Of a DNA stretch of 64,000 bases, positions 50,344 to 60,106 are shown one piece after another. Position 1 is the first letter of the stretch. Each line of letters starts with the position of its first letter. The notes under the pieces were generated by a model that worked only from the letters and a program-made list of their open reading frames with translations, searched no databases and was not told the DNA's origin. Source of the DNA: JBGTIS01 sp041745535 (GTDB lineage: Bacteria > Bacteroidota > Bacteroidia > Cytophagales > Cyclobacteriaceae); assembly GCA_041745535.1 (NCBI GenBank), contig JBGTIS010000058.1, positions 27,592-91,591 of the forward strand, read 5' to 3'. Both the position numbers and the translations under genes were made by a program.

Positions 50344-52005
50344 TTACCGAACTACTACAAACCTTTTCGCCACTTCCCATTCGCCTGCTTTAATACGATA
50401 GATATAAGCTCCAGGCTTAAATTGTGAAACATCAACCATTACTTCATGGCTTCCCACACTTTGCTGTTCTTTTACAACCTCTTTTATTATTTTGCCATTT
50501 GTATCTAAAATATTCAAGCTTACAAAAGAATGCCGGTTGATAAAATAACTAAAAACCGCAATGCTATTGGCCGGATTTGGATAACAGTTTTCTAATCTGA
50601 ATCTCTTTTCTATAAAATCCTGTTTTTCAACAGCTGTAATCAGCCCATCGCTTATCAGGGGCAATTTGGTTTGAGGGGTTACAAAATCTTCCAGCATCGT
50701 TTTTTCCATGTCTGGATCAGAAGCCCCCATCCAATCTTGTAAAACAGAGCCAAATACCTGCCGGTAATCGAACTGGCTTTTCAGATTATTTCTTTCCAGA
50801 TTATTTAAATCAGGATTAGTACCCACAACTCCGGCATTTACCTCTTTACCGAATATGAGCATGGGTGCCGAAGTACCATGGTCGGTACCCCAACTTCCGT
50901 TAGAGGCTGGACGGCGACCAAACTCAGAAAAGGTCATAGTTAATACCCGGTGTTCCAATCCCAATCCTTTCAGATCGTCCTGAAAAGCTTTAACCGCGGA
51001 GGAAATGTGGTACAATAACGCAGCATGTTTGCCCATGGTAGGGTCATAACTTTCCACCTGATCGGCATGGGTATCGAAGCCGCCAATCCTGGCCAGAAAA
51101 ATTTTGGTTTTCACGCCGCCATTTAGCAATCGGGCAATCATTTTTAACTGTGCGGATAAAGGATTATTCACCGCACCGCCGGGAGCATTAAATGGATATT
51201 TTTCCGGATAGGTTACGCCCGGGCTATTTCTACCCTGCTCATACACCTCTTTCAACCTACCCGCATACTGATTTGATTTTTTCTCAATATCCATAATCCA
51301 CTGTAATTCGTCGCCATAATGGGTATTGGCAACCGATTCGGGGGGCAATCCTCCTACACTGTTAATCAGGTTATAGAACTGGTCAGGATTATCAACTGAA
51401 ACAGCAGTTGGGATACCATTGGCCCGATGGAAAGCTAAAGAAACTGCCGTACCTATTTCTAACCCTAAAGGATCAGGCATACTTTCGGAAGGAAAAGCAT
51501 CCGGATATCCAGGATAAAGGTGATCCAGATACCGCCCCATCCAGCCAGATCCATAATCGTCGTTATAATCGCCACCCATAAACCAGATGTCGCGGCTTCT
51601 GAAATGTGAGCCATTCATATTTTCATATCCTACTCCCTGCACCACGGCAACTTTTCCCTGGTCGTATAATTCTTTCACTCCTTTCATATCAGGGTGCAAG
51701 CCCATTTGATCTTTCACAGGCAGCGTACTGTCCAGATTAATAAAACGCCTGGCACCATGATCAGGAATAGCTATGTTTGGTCGCAAATTGTAGTAATTGC
51801 TATACTGATCAACTGGTACCAGCATGTTCAGGCCGTCGTTTCCGCCATGAAGCTGGATCAGCACAATAATCCGGTCGTTGTCGCTTTCAGCAGCCATTTT
51901 GTACAAAGCACTGCCACGGGCAAGGGCATTAAGAGGCAAACCATTGAGTATAATAGGCGCCGAAGCAGCTATCGGGATTTTCTTTAAAAAGGATCTTCTG
52001 TTCAT
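50344..52005 (-). CDS. DUF1501 secreted protein with type IX sorting domain
   Basis: The 553-residue protein begins with a Tat-like signal (MNRRSFLKKIPIAASAPIIL). The DUF1501 (sulfatase-like fold) region spans about 45-420, with RIIVLIQLHGGNDGLNMLVP, NMNGSHFRSRDIWFMGGD and VLTMTFSEFGRRPASNGSWG near the end, then DHGTSAPMLIFG. The last 80 residues form a type IX secretion C-terminal domain: RLENCYPNPANSIAVFSYF, SLNILDTNGKIIKEVV and a final KPGAYIYRIKAG with AKRFVVVR. It should be exported and attached to the cell surface. DUF1501 proteins occur next to DUF1800 genes, as here, 43 bases downstream. Substrate unknown. Confidence 0.9.
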   Translation of the reverse strand: MNRRSFLKKIPIAASAPIILNGLPLNALARGSALYKMAAESDNDRIIVLIQLHGGNDGLNMLVPVDQYSNYYNLRPNIAIPDHGARRFINLDSTLPVKDQMGLHPDMKGVKELYDQGKVAVVQGVGYENMNGSHFRSRDIWFMGGDYNDDYGSGWMGRYLDHLYPGYPDAFPSESMPDPLGLEIGTAVSLAFHRANGIPTAVSVDNPDQFYNLINSVGGLPPESVANTHYGDELQWIMDIEKKSNQYAGRLKEVYEQGRNSPGVTYPEKYPFNAPGGAVNNPLSAQLKMIARLLNGGVKTKIFLARIGGFDTHADQVESYDPTMGKHAALLYHISSAVKAFQDDLKGLGLEHRVLTMTFSEFGRRPASNGSWGTDHGTSAPMLIFGKEVNAGVVGTNPDLNNLERNNLKSQFDYRQVFGSVLQDWMGASDPDMEKTMLEDFVTPQTKLPLISDGLITAVEKQDFIEKRFRLENCYPNPANSIAVFSYFINRHSFVSLNILDTNGKIIKEVVKEQQSVGSHEVMVDVSQFKPGAYIYRIKAGEWEVAKRFVVVR

Positions 52006-52048
52006 AGCAGATTATTGAAATTCAAAATTTTAATTTTTTAGAATATTG

Positions 52049-53701
52049 TCAGGACAGTTGATACTCAGGGGATTGCATGATGGCTTTTACCAAACGTTCT
52101 AACTGAACGCGCACATTGGTATCGTCGCCAGTGAGTTGATATTGCTGCCATTCACTTTTCCAGTTCATAATAGAAAGATCGTCCAGCAATATGGTATTCA
52201 TAAAATAATTAAATCGTTCTTCGGTAATTTCCTGAGGAAGGAGGTATTCTGTTAGTTCGCGGGTTAACTTTTCCGGATTGGAAGGATCAGAGATATTTTT
52301 AGGATCAGCTACATATTCCATAACATTCAGCTTACACAAAAGATTATCATTTTCCCCGTAAAAGCCATTCAGCAGATTCTCGGCATATTTATACCGTTCG
52401 GCCAGGTAATTAGCGCTGATCCAGTTGCGGTTGTAGCTGGGTGCCTGGTGGTAAGCTGTATAACCCGCCACCTCAAAGGGCTCGTAAAAATCCATGCCAT
52501 GAAACTTCAATTCCCGGATTACCGCACGGTAATAAGTTTCATAATATTTTTCTAAGTCTGCATCCGTAGTTATTTCCACTTTAAAAAACCGTAAAGTGCC
52601 TAATACCAATTCGAGTGGTGATTTTATAACAGCACCCACAATATCATCGGTATTAACTGAGTTATCCTGATCGTAAAAATGCTGGCTGGAAAGTAATTGC
52701 TCGAGAACTGGCTGAATTTCAAAATTATTATCGCGGAAAGTACCAGCTAATGGGATAATAATATCCTGTTCTATTTCTTCAGAAATTTTATAATATACAA
52801 AAAACCGATACAGTTTCCGACAGATATGCCGGGCGGTTTCTTCCTGGTCAAACACCATATCTACCAGTTGACTGATTTCATCCAAAGCCGCTGCTTCGGT
52901 GGCTTTCCCGTCAATCATTTCTTTAGGTTCAATTACCGTATTCTGAAAAGCCTTGCTAAAGATTTTGGCGCCTGCATCGTGCCTTGCAGCTAGGGTACCA
53001 TTGCCGGTTTTTACCCTGCCCCTCACCAGGCCTGATTCGGGGTCGGTGCCCGTAAAATCTTCATCAATTCCAAACCCTGAAAATACCCTGGCTGCTTCCA
53101 CCACATCTTCTTCTGTATAGTTGGTGTAATCGCTGGGTCCTTTCTGCACGCCCTTTCCAATAGAATAGAGCTCCAGAAATTCCCGCCCAAAATTCTCATT
53201 AGGACGTCCTACCTCATTGAGTTGGCCATCCAAATGCATAAGCATGGCATTATCCATGCAGATTTTTTTTGTAATTTCTTTGAAATTGCCCAGCGCATAA
53301 TAACGAAATAAGGCAATCTGATAATAGATAGCCGGAGCGAAGCGGATACGCGACTTTATAGTTGTGAAATGGGTATGGTAAAAGAAAGCCATCTTTTCGC
53401 CTATTGAAATTCCTGAATGGCACATTTTATCAATCCACCAGACGTTCAGGTGCTCTTTCAGGTCTTCCTGCGGACTGTTGGCTTCGGTAGGTTTCGGATT
53501 AATCCAGTCAGCGCCTGTGGCTGGATCTTTGGGAGGATCATAGGCAGGTAACGCTTTAAACAAATCCTTTACTCCCTGCGATACTGTATTACCCGCCCAA
53601 ATGTCAATATCGTTTTTTGCAGGCCCGAAGGTTGCTCTTCGCAAAAGATGAGTTGCCAGCTTTTTACCTAAAGTGCCTGCCAGTGGATTTAGTGAAGCCA
53701 T
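52049..53701 (-). CDS. DUF1800 domain-containing protein
   Basis: The 550-residue protein carries the DUF1800 signature: THLLRRATFGPAKNDIDIWA near residue 16-35, WWIDKMCHSGISIGEKMAFF, YHTHFTTIKSRI, the NENFGREFLELYSIGKG motif near 165, DVVEAARVFSGF, and ARHDAGAKIFSKAF. The region around 310-430 has CRKLYRFFVYYK and LLSSQHFYDQ. No signal peptide is obvious at the start MASLNPLAGTLGKK. DUF1800 and DUF1501 proteins form a conserved pair across Planctomycetes and Bacteroidota, where they are thought to act together in surface or secreted glycan or polymer degradation, but no enzyme activity is firmly assigned. First gene of the unit. Confidence 0.9.
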   Translation of the reverse strand: MASLNPLAGTLGKKLATHLLRRATFGPAKNDIDIWAGNTVSQGVKDLFKALPAYDPPKDPATGADWINPKPTEANSPQEDLKEHLNVWWIDKMCHSGISIGEKMAFFYHTHFTTIKSRIRFAPAIYYQIALFRYYALGNFKEITKKICMDNAMLMHLDGQLNEVGRPNENFGREFLELYSIGKGVQKGPSDYTNYTEEDVVEAARVFSGFGIDEDFTGTDPESGLVRGRVKTGNGTLAARHDAGAKIFSKAFQNTVIEPKEMIDGKATEAAALDEISQLVDMVFDQEETARHICRKLYRFFVYYKISEEIEQDIIIPLAGTFRDNNFEIQPVLEQLLSSQHFYDQDNSVNTDDIVGAVIKSPLELVLGTLRFFKVEITTDADLEKYYETYYRAVIRELKFHGMDFYEPFEVAGYTAYHQAPSYNRNWISANYLAERYKYAENLLNGFYGENDNLLCKLNVMEYVADPKNISDPSNPEKLTRELTEYLLPQEITEERFNYFMNTILLDDLSIMNWKSEWQQYQLTGDDTNVRVQLERLVKAIMQSPEYQLS

Positions 53702-54015
53702 ATCGTATTTGAATAAAATTCAATAAATTTTGAATTATTATTAGATTCAAATACTATACAGTATATTTATGATGTTGGCAATTTTTTATTAAAATTAGTA
53801 CATATCATATTTTTTATAGTACTTAATAATATTTTAAGTTAAAAAGTGCAAATATTTATCATAATATTAATTATAACCTTATTTTATTATCTGGTCAACA
53901 AGAATAATATTATTCCTGTATTGATCCTAAGTGGGTAAATGTTGTTGTTTTGAGAGAAAATCAAACATAGATTCTTAAAAACCAACCAATGTTTTGTGGT
54001 TAATCCTACAACTCA
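53702..54015. other. AT-rich intergenic stretch, 314 bases
   Basis: The gap lies between the DUF1800 gene and the TPR lipoprotein gene, both on the minus strand. It is strongly AT-rich, with short symmetric runs such as ACTATACAGTATATT near 53753-53767. No coding frame, tRNA or terminator with a firm stem was found. It must hold the DUF1800 promoter. Confidence 0.5.
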
Positions 54016-55779
54016 TCAATTAATTACCTTCTGATCTGGTAAGCATTGTGTAATTCCTAATTTCTGATCTACCAGTTGGACAGCTTGTTTTTCGGATGAA
54101 GCAGGATAGACAGATACAATCTGAGCTTCAGTATCTAAATCAGTATGTTGATCCAGAAAAAATCTGGCCTCTTCAAGCACAGGATCAGGATCAGCATTTT
54201 TCCAATTTTTCATAAAGGCCTGGTAATAGGAATAAGCCAACACCTGATTGCTCATGGCGCGTGCTGAACGGGCCGCCCCTAAAACTGATAAGCTACGATT
54301 TGGCGTACGTTCCAGGCTTTTTTCAAATTGTGCCAAAGCTTTTTCGTTCTGGCCCATCATGAGCAAAACTTCACCATACAACTCGTGAATGGGTTTAATA
54401 ACATCCGGAGGGCCTGTGGGTGGATTTAAACTTTCTTCCACATTTACTCCTTTTTCAAAAAATGCGATACACTTATTGGCTTCATTATTAACTTTTGCTA
54501 TTAAGCCAGCCAAAGCATTTTCATTCACTTCGATTAGTTTAGCATAAAAAGCCTCCTTGGCGGCCGCATTTATTTTCCGAATGGCTTTTATACGCAGAAG
54601 TGCCTGTTCGGCTACTTCAGTATTTTCCAGATGCACCGCACTTAATCCTAATGCAAACAACTGAATACATTCTGTATAACTTTTAGAACCGCTGCTATTC
54701 GCTTTTGTGGGAAAATCTATTATTTTCCAATCTTGTGACTCAACCGTATAACGGGCTTTCATATCAGGCAGGTAGTAGTACCCCCTGCTGTCAGTTTCCT
54801 GCCCCGCCATATTACTTTCAATAACTTTAATTTTTTCCGCGGCTTCTAAAAATCTGCCTGATTGTTCAAGGCCATAAGCCAGCCAGGATAAACTATGATG
54901 ATCTTTGCTATCAGCAGGTAGTCCTTTTGCTTTTACCCAATTTTCAGATGCGGCATAGGCATCAATATTAGAGGCAATTACATCATCCCACATACCCAAC
55001 TGCACAAAAATATGAGAGGGCATGTGTAACGCATGGTTGGCTTCCGGAGCGATTTCAGCATAGGTACGCGCGGCATTCAATCCCAATGCGGCATGGGTAG
55101 GGTCGTCAACCGCATGGATAAGATAATGCACCGCGCCAGGATGTTTGGGGTTTTCACTAAGAATTTGCTGCGCAATAGCCGCCGCCTGCATTTTTTCTTT
55201 CTCGTTCCCCTGATTGTTTCTCAGGATACCTAAAATAGAAAGTGCGTAAAAAGCAGAAACTTCATGGTCGTCAGGATAAGCAGTATGAAAGTTTTTCATA
55301 AAATTCATATAATCTATATCCCGCTCCAGTTTATCAGTTTTATCGCTGTATAATATATCCAGCGATTGTAAAAAAAGCTTTTCTTTATCGGTTTTAGCTG
55401 CTTTTAACCAGTCTTCAGGAGTTTCTCCCAAGGCAGTTAATGTTTCCAGCGCAGCTTCTTTATTCTGATTTTGCCAGAAGGTCTGGTTATAACTCATGGC
55501 CTCACCCCAGTAAGCCATCGCGAACTTCGGATCTAATTCACGCGCTTTTTTAAATGCTTCCAGTGCTTCCGGATACCAGAAACTATGCAGGGCAAGTACT
55601 CCCCTTTCGAAGTAAGGCTGTGCCTCCTGAGAACCAGAGTTTGGAAAAGTAATTTCACCTAAATTTTCTTTTTCTGTTTCCTGTGCCGCATCTTTTGAAG
55701 AGCAACCTGCTGCCAATAAGAAAAAGAGTACCAGCACAAAGTTTTTGGCAATAGGCCATTTAATAAAAATTCGGTTCAT
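54016..55779 (-). CDS. TPR-repeat lipoprotein
   Basis: The 587-residue protein has a lipoprotein signal (FVLVLFFLLAAGCSSKD, lipobox Cys near 26). TPR-like helical pairs follow: AQPYFERGVLALHSFWYPEA with LEAFKKARELDPKFAMAYWGEAMSY cut here as two units, a middle set with HPGAVHYLIHAVDDPTHAAL and HALHMPSHIFVQLGMWDDVI, and a C-terminal pair GEVLLMMGQNEKALAQFEKS with LERTPNRSLSVLGAARSARA. The internal PGAVHYLIHAVDDP and HMPSHIF motifs are shared by a family of exported TPR proteins in many bacteria. No enzymatic motif was seen. It likely acts as a periplasmic or outer-membrane scaffold. Confidence 0.84.
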   Translation of the reverse strand: MNRIFIKWPIAKNFVLVLFFLLAAGCSSKDAAQETEKENLGEITFPNSGSQEAQPYFERGVLALHSFWYPEALEAFKKARELDPKFAMAYWGEAMSYNQTFWQNQNKEAALETLTALGETPEDWLKAAKTDKEKLFLQSLDILYSDKTDKLERDIDYMNFMKNFHTAYPDDHEVSAFYALSILGILRNNQGNEKEKMQAAAIAQQILSENPKHPGAVHYLIHAVDDPTHAALGLNAARTYAEIAPEANHALHMPSHIFVQLGMWDDVIASNIDAYAASENWVKAKGLPADSKDHHSLSWLAYGLEQSGRFLEAAEKIKVIESNMAGQETDSRGYYYLPDMKARYTVESQDWKIIDFPTKANSSGSKSYTECIQLFALGLSAVHLENTEVAEQALLRIKAIRKINAAAKEAFYAKLIEVNENALAGLIAKVNNEANKCIAFFEKGVNVEESLNPPTGPPDVIKPIHELYGEVLLMMGQNEKALAQFEKSLERTPNRSLSVLGAARSARAMSNQVLAYSYYQAFMKNWKNADPDPVLEEARFFLDQHTDLDTEAQIVSVYPASSEKQAVQLVDQKLGITQCLPDQKVIN

Positions 55780-56076
55780 GTCAGGTAGTTTATTTTAATA
55801 AAAATTACACATTTCCTTTTAAAAGTAAAAGCATTTCAGGCTTTATCATTATACAAAATCAACGACCCTTTGTTTGGTACAGATCTAAAAAATTATCATC
55901 AACAGGAATGCGCCATGCCCTTTTTAAGTAAAAAGCCTGATTTTAATAATAATACGGAAGCAGCATAGTTACAGAATGGTTATTAAAACATAATGCAGTA
56001 CACTTGTAAGCAGTTATTTTGATAACAGGGTTTACAGATTTTAGTTGTTACTATAATTTACGTTAACTCCTCAATA

Positions 56077-56706
56077 ATGTACATTGGAATAGCAGGAAAT
56101 ATTGGCGCGGGCAAAACCACACTGGTAAAAAATTTAGCGCAATACCTGAATTGGATACCGTTTTTTGAATCTGCCAACGATAACCCATATCTGGCAGATT
56201 TTTATCGGAACATGAAAAGGTGGGCTTTCCCCAATCAGGTTTATTTTCTGAACAGCCGTTTTAAACAGGCGATTTCTTTACAGCAGCAGAAAAATCATGT
56301 GGTAATGGATCGTACAATTTACGAAGACGCGCATATTTTTGCGGCTAATTTATTTCAATCGGGACTTCTGAATAAAAGAGACTACGAAAACTATTTAGGG
56401 TTGTATCATTCAATGCTTACCTTTGTTACACCTCCTTCAGTACTTGTATACCTGAAAGGTAGTGTTACCTTACTTTCAGAAAGAATAAAACAAAGGAGCA
56501 CACAGGAAAGAACATATGAAAACAAAATTCCGTCAGATTATCTGAATAACCTGAATGCCCTTTACGAACAATGGATAGCCACTTTTAATGAATGCCCGGT
56601 AATTACTGTGAACCTGGATCGCACTGATATGTTACAGCAGCAGGAAGCATTTATAAGACTTACTGATAAAATTTTACAAAGCATACAAACCAGAAACAAC
56701 TTATGA
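56077..56706 (+). CDS. Deoxynucleoside kinase
   Basis: The 209-residue P-loop kinase has Walker A GIAGNIGAGKTTLVKNL at residues 4-20, FESANDNPYLADFYRNMKRW near 30-49, the NQVYFLNSRFKQAISLQQ helix, the catalytic/substrate region VVMDRTIYEDAHIFA near 75-90, and the LID region SERIKQRSTQERTYE near 132-146. It matches the dNK/TK2-like family (deoxyadenosine or deoxyguanosine kinase) and phosphorylates deoxynucleosides in salvage. The ERxYE-type LID is intact. Substrate preference is not fixed by sequence. It overlaps gpmI by four bases (ATGA), so the two are coupled. Confidence 0.9.
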   Translation: MYIGIAGNIGAGKTTLVKNLAQYLNWIPFFESANDNPYLADFYRNMKRWAFPNQVYFLNSRFKQAISLQQQKNHVVMDRTIYEDAHIFAANLFQSGLLNKRDYENYLGLYHSMLTFVTPPSVLVYLKGSVTLLSERIKQRSTQERTYENKIPSDYLNNLNALYEQWIATFNECPVITVNLDRTDMLQQQEAFIRLTDKILQSIQTRNNL

Positions 56707-58220
56707 ACAAAAAAGTAATTTTAATGATATTAGACGGATGGGGCATGACTACCAATCCTAAAGTTTCTGCCATTGAAAAAGCAGATACCCCTTTTGTGGA
56801 CTCACTGTTTAAAAACTATCCGCACAGCACCCTGGAGGCTTCCGGAAAGGCTGTAGGTTTACCGGAAGGCCAAATGGGCAATTCTGAAGTAGGTCACATG
56901 AACTTAGGAGCCGGTCGGATAGTATACCAAATGCTGGAAAAAGTTAACATCGCTGTGGAAGATAAATCCATTAATAAAAACAAGGAGCTTTTAAAAGCTT
57001 TTGACTACGCGAAAGACAAAGGAAAAAAAGTGCACTTTATTGGCCTGGTTTCCGATGGCGGTGTGCATTCTCATGTAAACCATATAAAAGGACTTATTTC
57101 AGCAGCTTACGAAAATGATGTAAAAGATGTATTTGTACATGCTTTTACTGACGGCCGCGATACCGACCCAAAATCGGGTTATAGCTTTGTTAAAGAAGTA
57201 CAGGAACATCTTGAAAAAACCAATGGCTACATTGCTTCCGTAATCGGCAGATATTACGCAATGGACCGTGATAAGCGCTGGGAAAGGGTAAAACTTGCTT
57301 ACGATGCCCTGGTAAAAGGTGAAGGCAAAAAAGCAGATAATGTACTGGATGCCATCAAGGCTTCATATGACGATGACGTTACCGATGAGTTTATCAAACC
57401 CATTATCGCTACCAAAGACGGGAAACCGGTAGCCACCATAGCAGAAGGCGATGTAGTACTGTGCTTTAACTTTCGTACCGACCGTGGCCGGGAAATTACG
57501 CTGGCTTTAAATCAGAAAGATTTCCCTGAACAGGACATGAAAAAGCTTGACCTGTATTACCTCACCATGACGATGTACGACAATACCTTTAAAGGGATAA
57601 AAATTCTTTTCGATAATAAAAATATTGAAGAAACCCTGGGTGAGGTTTTAGAAAAAAATGAAAAAAAACAGATCAGAATCGCGGAAACAGAGAAGTATCC
57701 CCATGTAACTTTTTTCTTTTCCGGGGGCAGAGAAGACCCTTTTAAAGGTGAAAGCCGACTGTTGTGCCCTTCGCCCAAAGTAGCTACTTACGACCTGCAA
57801 CCCGAAATGAGTGCCGGGGATATCCGCGATAAAATTATTCCTGAACTGAAAAAACAAGAGGCAGATTTTGTTTGCTTAAATTTTGCCAATCCTGATATGG
57901 TAGGGCACACCGGTGTATTCGAAGCAGCTGTAAAAGCCTGCGAAACGGTGGATAGATGTGCCAAAGCTGTAATTACCACTGCCCTTGAAAATAGTTATTC
58001 TACTATTGTGATCGCCGATCATGGTAACGCGGATATTATGATTAACGAAGATGGCAGCCCCAATACAGCCCACACCACCAGCCTGGTGCCTTGCATACTG
58101 GTAGACAGTGACTACCAGAAGCCTATAAAAAATGGGAAATTAGGCGATATCGCACCTACCATATTAGAATTAATGGGCATAAAAAACCCAAATGAAATGA
58201 CCGGAAACTCTCTGTTATAG
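56703..58220 (+). CDS. gpmI: 2,3-bisphosphoglycerate-independent phosphoglycerate mutase
   Basis: The 505-residue alkaline-phosphatase-fold enzyme starts with LMILDGWGM, including the first metal Asp11. The phospho-accepting Ser61 is in GQMGNSEVGHMNLGAG. It continues with VSDGGVHSHVNHIKGL, HAFTDGRDTDPKSG, VIGRYYAMDRDKRWER, NFRTDRGREITL, NFANPDMVGHTGVFEAA and IADHGNADIMI, covering all metal and substrate ligands. It interconverts 3- and 2-phosphoglycerate in glycolysis, with manganese in place of 2,3-BPG. The length is standard (about 510). The start overlaps the dNK stop by four bases, so it is translated from the same message. Confidence 0.96.
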   Translation: MNKKVILMILDGWGMTTNPKVSAIEKADTPFVDSLFKNYPHSTLEASGKAVGLPEGQMGNSEVGHMNLGAGRIVYQMLEKVNIAVEDKSINKNKELLKAFDYAKDKGKKVHFIGLVSDGGVHSHVNHIKGLISAAYENDVKDVFVHAFTDGRDTDPKSGYSFVKEVQEHLEKTNGYIASVIGRYYAMDRDKRWERVKLAYDALVKGEGKKADNVLDAIKASYDDDVTDEFIKPIIATKDGKPVATIAEGDVVLCFNFRTDRGREITLALNQKDFPEQDMKKLDLYYLTMTMYDNTFKGIKILFDNKNIEETLGEVLEKNEKKQIRIAETEKYPHVTFFFSGGREDPFKGESRLLCPSPKVATYDLQPEMSAGDIRDKIIPELKKQEADFVCLNFANPDMVGHTGVFEAAVKACETVDRCAKAVITTALENSYSTIVIADHGNADIMINEDGSPNTAHTTSLVPCILVDSDYQKPIKNGKLGDIAPTILELMGIKNPNEMTGNSLL

Positions 58221-58330
58221 ATATAATTATATAAAATATCAAGGACAGCCTATAAATAATTATCTTTTTTGTTTAATTTTTATCAAATTTTCCATATATT
58301 TCAAATATGTAAGAAAATTTAGAAAAAACA

Positions 58331-58546
58331 ATGAAAAGCTGTCTTGATTTAAACAATCCATACAGACCATTGGATGAAGATGTAGCTACCTCTGTAGTGA
58401 AGGCTTACGAAGAAGGGATTCAGCGAGCAATTGATCGCAAAGAGAAAGTGATAAAAGTTTTCAATTCAGATGGATCATCAACCGTAGTTCAGGTACAGAG
58501 GGCTATGAGTATGCTGGAAACGTATAAAAAGCTTCATTCCTGTTAA
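58331..58546 (+). CDS. Small hypothetical protein, 71 residues
   Basis: The product MKSCLDLNNPYRPLDEDVAT is followed by SVVKAYEEGIQRAIDRKEKV, IKVFNSDGSSTVVQVQRAMS and MLETYKKLHSC. It is mostly helical with a beta-hairpin-like IKVFNSDGSSTVVQV in the middle. No family was recognised. Reading-frame length, an ATG with a good upstream AT-rich spacer and a strong terminator 11 bases past the stop support it as a real gene. It lies 110 bases downstream of gpmI on the same strand and may be transcribed with it or from its own promoter. Function unknown; soluble and cytoplasmic by composition. Confidence 0.7.
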   Translation: MKSCLDLNNPYRPLDEDVATSVVKAYEEGIQRAIDRKEKVIKVFNSDGSSTVVQVQRAMSMLETYKKLHSC

Positions 58547-58556
58547 GGTCATTTTC

Positions 58557-58588
58557 AAATCTCTGCCTTACCGGCAGAGATTTTTTTT
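58557..58588 (+). terminator. Rho-independent terminator after the 71-residue gene
   Basis: AAATCTCTGCC (58557-58567), loop TTACC, GGCAGAGATTT (58573-58583) make a perfect 11-base-pair stem running into an eight-base T-tract. It is one of the strongest terminators in the window. Confidence 0.88.
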
Positions 58589-58669
58589 GCTGAAAATCTT
58601 ATTACCAATTTTAATCTCTTCCTTTTCATTCCAGTTTCACTGAAGCTTTCCTATTCTGGAAAATAACCC

Positions 58670-58677
58670 TAATTTTG
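58670..58677 (+). promoter_or_regulatory. Possible -7 promoter element before uxuA
   Basis: TAATTTTG fits TAnnTTTG and lies 39 bases before the uxuA start codon in an otherwise open gap downstream of a terminator. The -33 element is not distinct. Confidence 0.4.
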
Positions 58678-58715
58678 GTCTGGTAATTTTTTACATTAAC
58701 AAACCTGAATAAAAA

Positions 58716-59924
58716 ATGCAACAAACATGGCGCTGGTACGGACCCAATGATCCGGTTTCTCTTTCCGATATTAAACAGGCCGGGGCTACCGGCATTGTGA
58801 ACGCCCTGCATGAAATTCCTCCCGGCGATGTATGGTCGGTTGAAGCAATCCGAGAAAGAATCAACCTGATTGAAAACCATCAAACTGGTAATAAAAACGG
58901 CATAAAACTGAACTGGGCAGTAGTAGAAAGCATACCCGTTACTGAAGATATCAAAACAGGAAAAGGAAACTACCAGGCACACATCGATAACTATAAAGTG
59001 AGTATCCGGAATCTGGGCGCCTGCGGTATTACCACCGTTTGCTATAATTTTATGCCTGTGCTGGACTGGACCCGTACCGATCTGGCTTTTGAAGTAGAGG
59101 ATGGTTCAAAGGCTTTGCGCTTTCATGCTGTCGCATTGGCGGCCTTCGAACTTTTTATACTGAAGCAACCTGGTGCGGAAAGCAGATATACTCCGGAGCA
59201 AATTAAGGAAGCGGAAGCTTATTTTAAAAATCTGAATGACGTCGAAAAGCAACAACTTCAGCAAAACATAGTAGCTGGCTTACCTGGATCTGACAAAAAC
59301 TACAGTTTACAGGAATTTCAGCAGGTACTTGATACTTACCAGGATGTGGATGGCCAGCAACTGAGAAAGAACCTTGCTTACTTCCTGCAGGAAATTATTC
59401 CGGTAGCCGAACAGACAGGGGTAAAAATGGCCATCCATCCGGACGATCCACCGAGAGGCATTCTAGGCCTTCCCCGCGTGGTAAGCACCGAACAGGATTT
59501 AACCGAATTACTGAATGTAGTAGATTCCCCCTCCAATGGTTTTACCATGTGTACAGGTTCTTATGGGGCAAGGGCAGACAACGACCTGCCCGGCATGATT
59601 GAGCGCTTAGGCCACAAAATGCATTTCATTCACTTGCGCAGTGTACAAAGAGAAATCGACCAATTGAGTTTTTATGAAGCCAATCACCTGGAAGGAAATG
59701 CCAATATGTATGATGTTATTAAAGCTATTTTAAAAGAACAGCACCGCAGAAAAGAAAACAACCTGCCTGATTATCAAATACCCATGCGCCCCGACCACGG
59801 GCATCAGATGCTGGACGATCTGCATAAAAAAACCAATCCTGGTTATTCGGCAATCGGACGATTAAGAGGTTTGGCAGAACTGAGAGGATTAATGGTGGGG
59901 ATTGAAAAATCTATCCCGTTCTAA
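58716..59924 (+). CDS. uxuA: Mannonate dehydratase
   Basis: The 402-residue protein matches UxuA over its length: MQQTWRWYGPNDPVSLSDIK with QAGATGIVNALHEIPPGDVW, then NWAVVESIPVTEDIKTG, GITTVCYNFMPVLDWTRTDL, the KMAIHPDDPPRGILGLPRVV metal-site segment, TMCTGSYGARADNDLPGMI, MHFIHLRSVQRE, and the terminal MRPDHGHQMLDDL. Conserved His and Cys ligands are intact. It dehydrates D-mannonate to 2-keto-3-deoxygluconate in glucuronate breakdown. It stands alone, without uxaC, uxuB or kdgK nearby. A link to the PL8 lyase at 17-19 kb (which releases unsaturated uronic acids) is possible but distant. Confidence 0.95.
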   Translation: MQQTWRWYGPNDPVSLSDIKQAGATGIVNALHEIPPGDVWSVEAIRERINLIENHQTGNKNGIKLNWAVVESIPVTEDIKTGKGNYQAHIDNYKVSIRNLGACGITTVCYNFMPVLDWTRTDLAFEVEDGSKALRFHAVALAAFELFILKQPGAESRYTPEQIKEAEAYFKNLNDVEKQQLQQNIVAGLPGSDKNYSLQEFQQVLDTYQDVDGQQLRKNLAYFLQEIIPVAEQTGVKMAIHPDDPPRGILGLPRVVSTEQDLTELLNVVDSPSNGFTMCTGSYGARADNDLPGMIERLGHKMHFIHLRSVQREIDQLSFYEANHLEGNANMYDVIKAILKEQHRRKENNLPDYQIPMRPDHGHQMLDDLHKKTNPGYSAIGRLRGLAELRGLMVGIEKSIPF

Positions 59925-59961
59925 AGGATCATATCGTTATTAATGGGAAATATATCAAAAT

Positions 59962-60032
59962 GTAGTGATAGTATGCTTTTCTAAGAAAGAACGTGCTAGA
60001 AAAAGCGAGTCAGCATACTGAAAAATCACTAC
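59962..60032. repeat. Nested imperfect inverted repeat, about 71 bases
   Basis: Outer arms GTAGTGAT (59962-59969) and ATCACTAC (60025-60032) and inner arms AGTATGCT (59970-59977) and AGCATACT (60012-60019) pair perfectly, separated by a five-base bulge on the right. Within the loop TTTTCTA (59977-59983) and TAGAAAA (59997-60003) offer a further stem. It lies 37 bases past uxuA. No T-tract follows the outer stem, so it is not a classical terminator. It may be an element end or a structured RNA. Confidence 0.6.
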
Positions 60033-60106
60033 TGATAATTGCATTCTTTTAGGTAGAAAACCCAATATATGAAGGAATTATCGTTTTATGATAATACTAT
60101 ATATGC

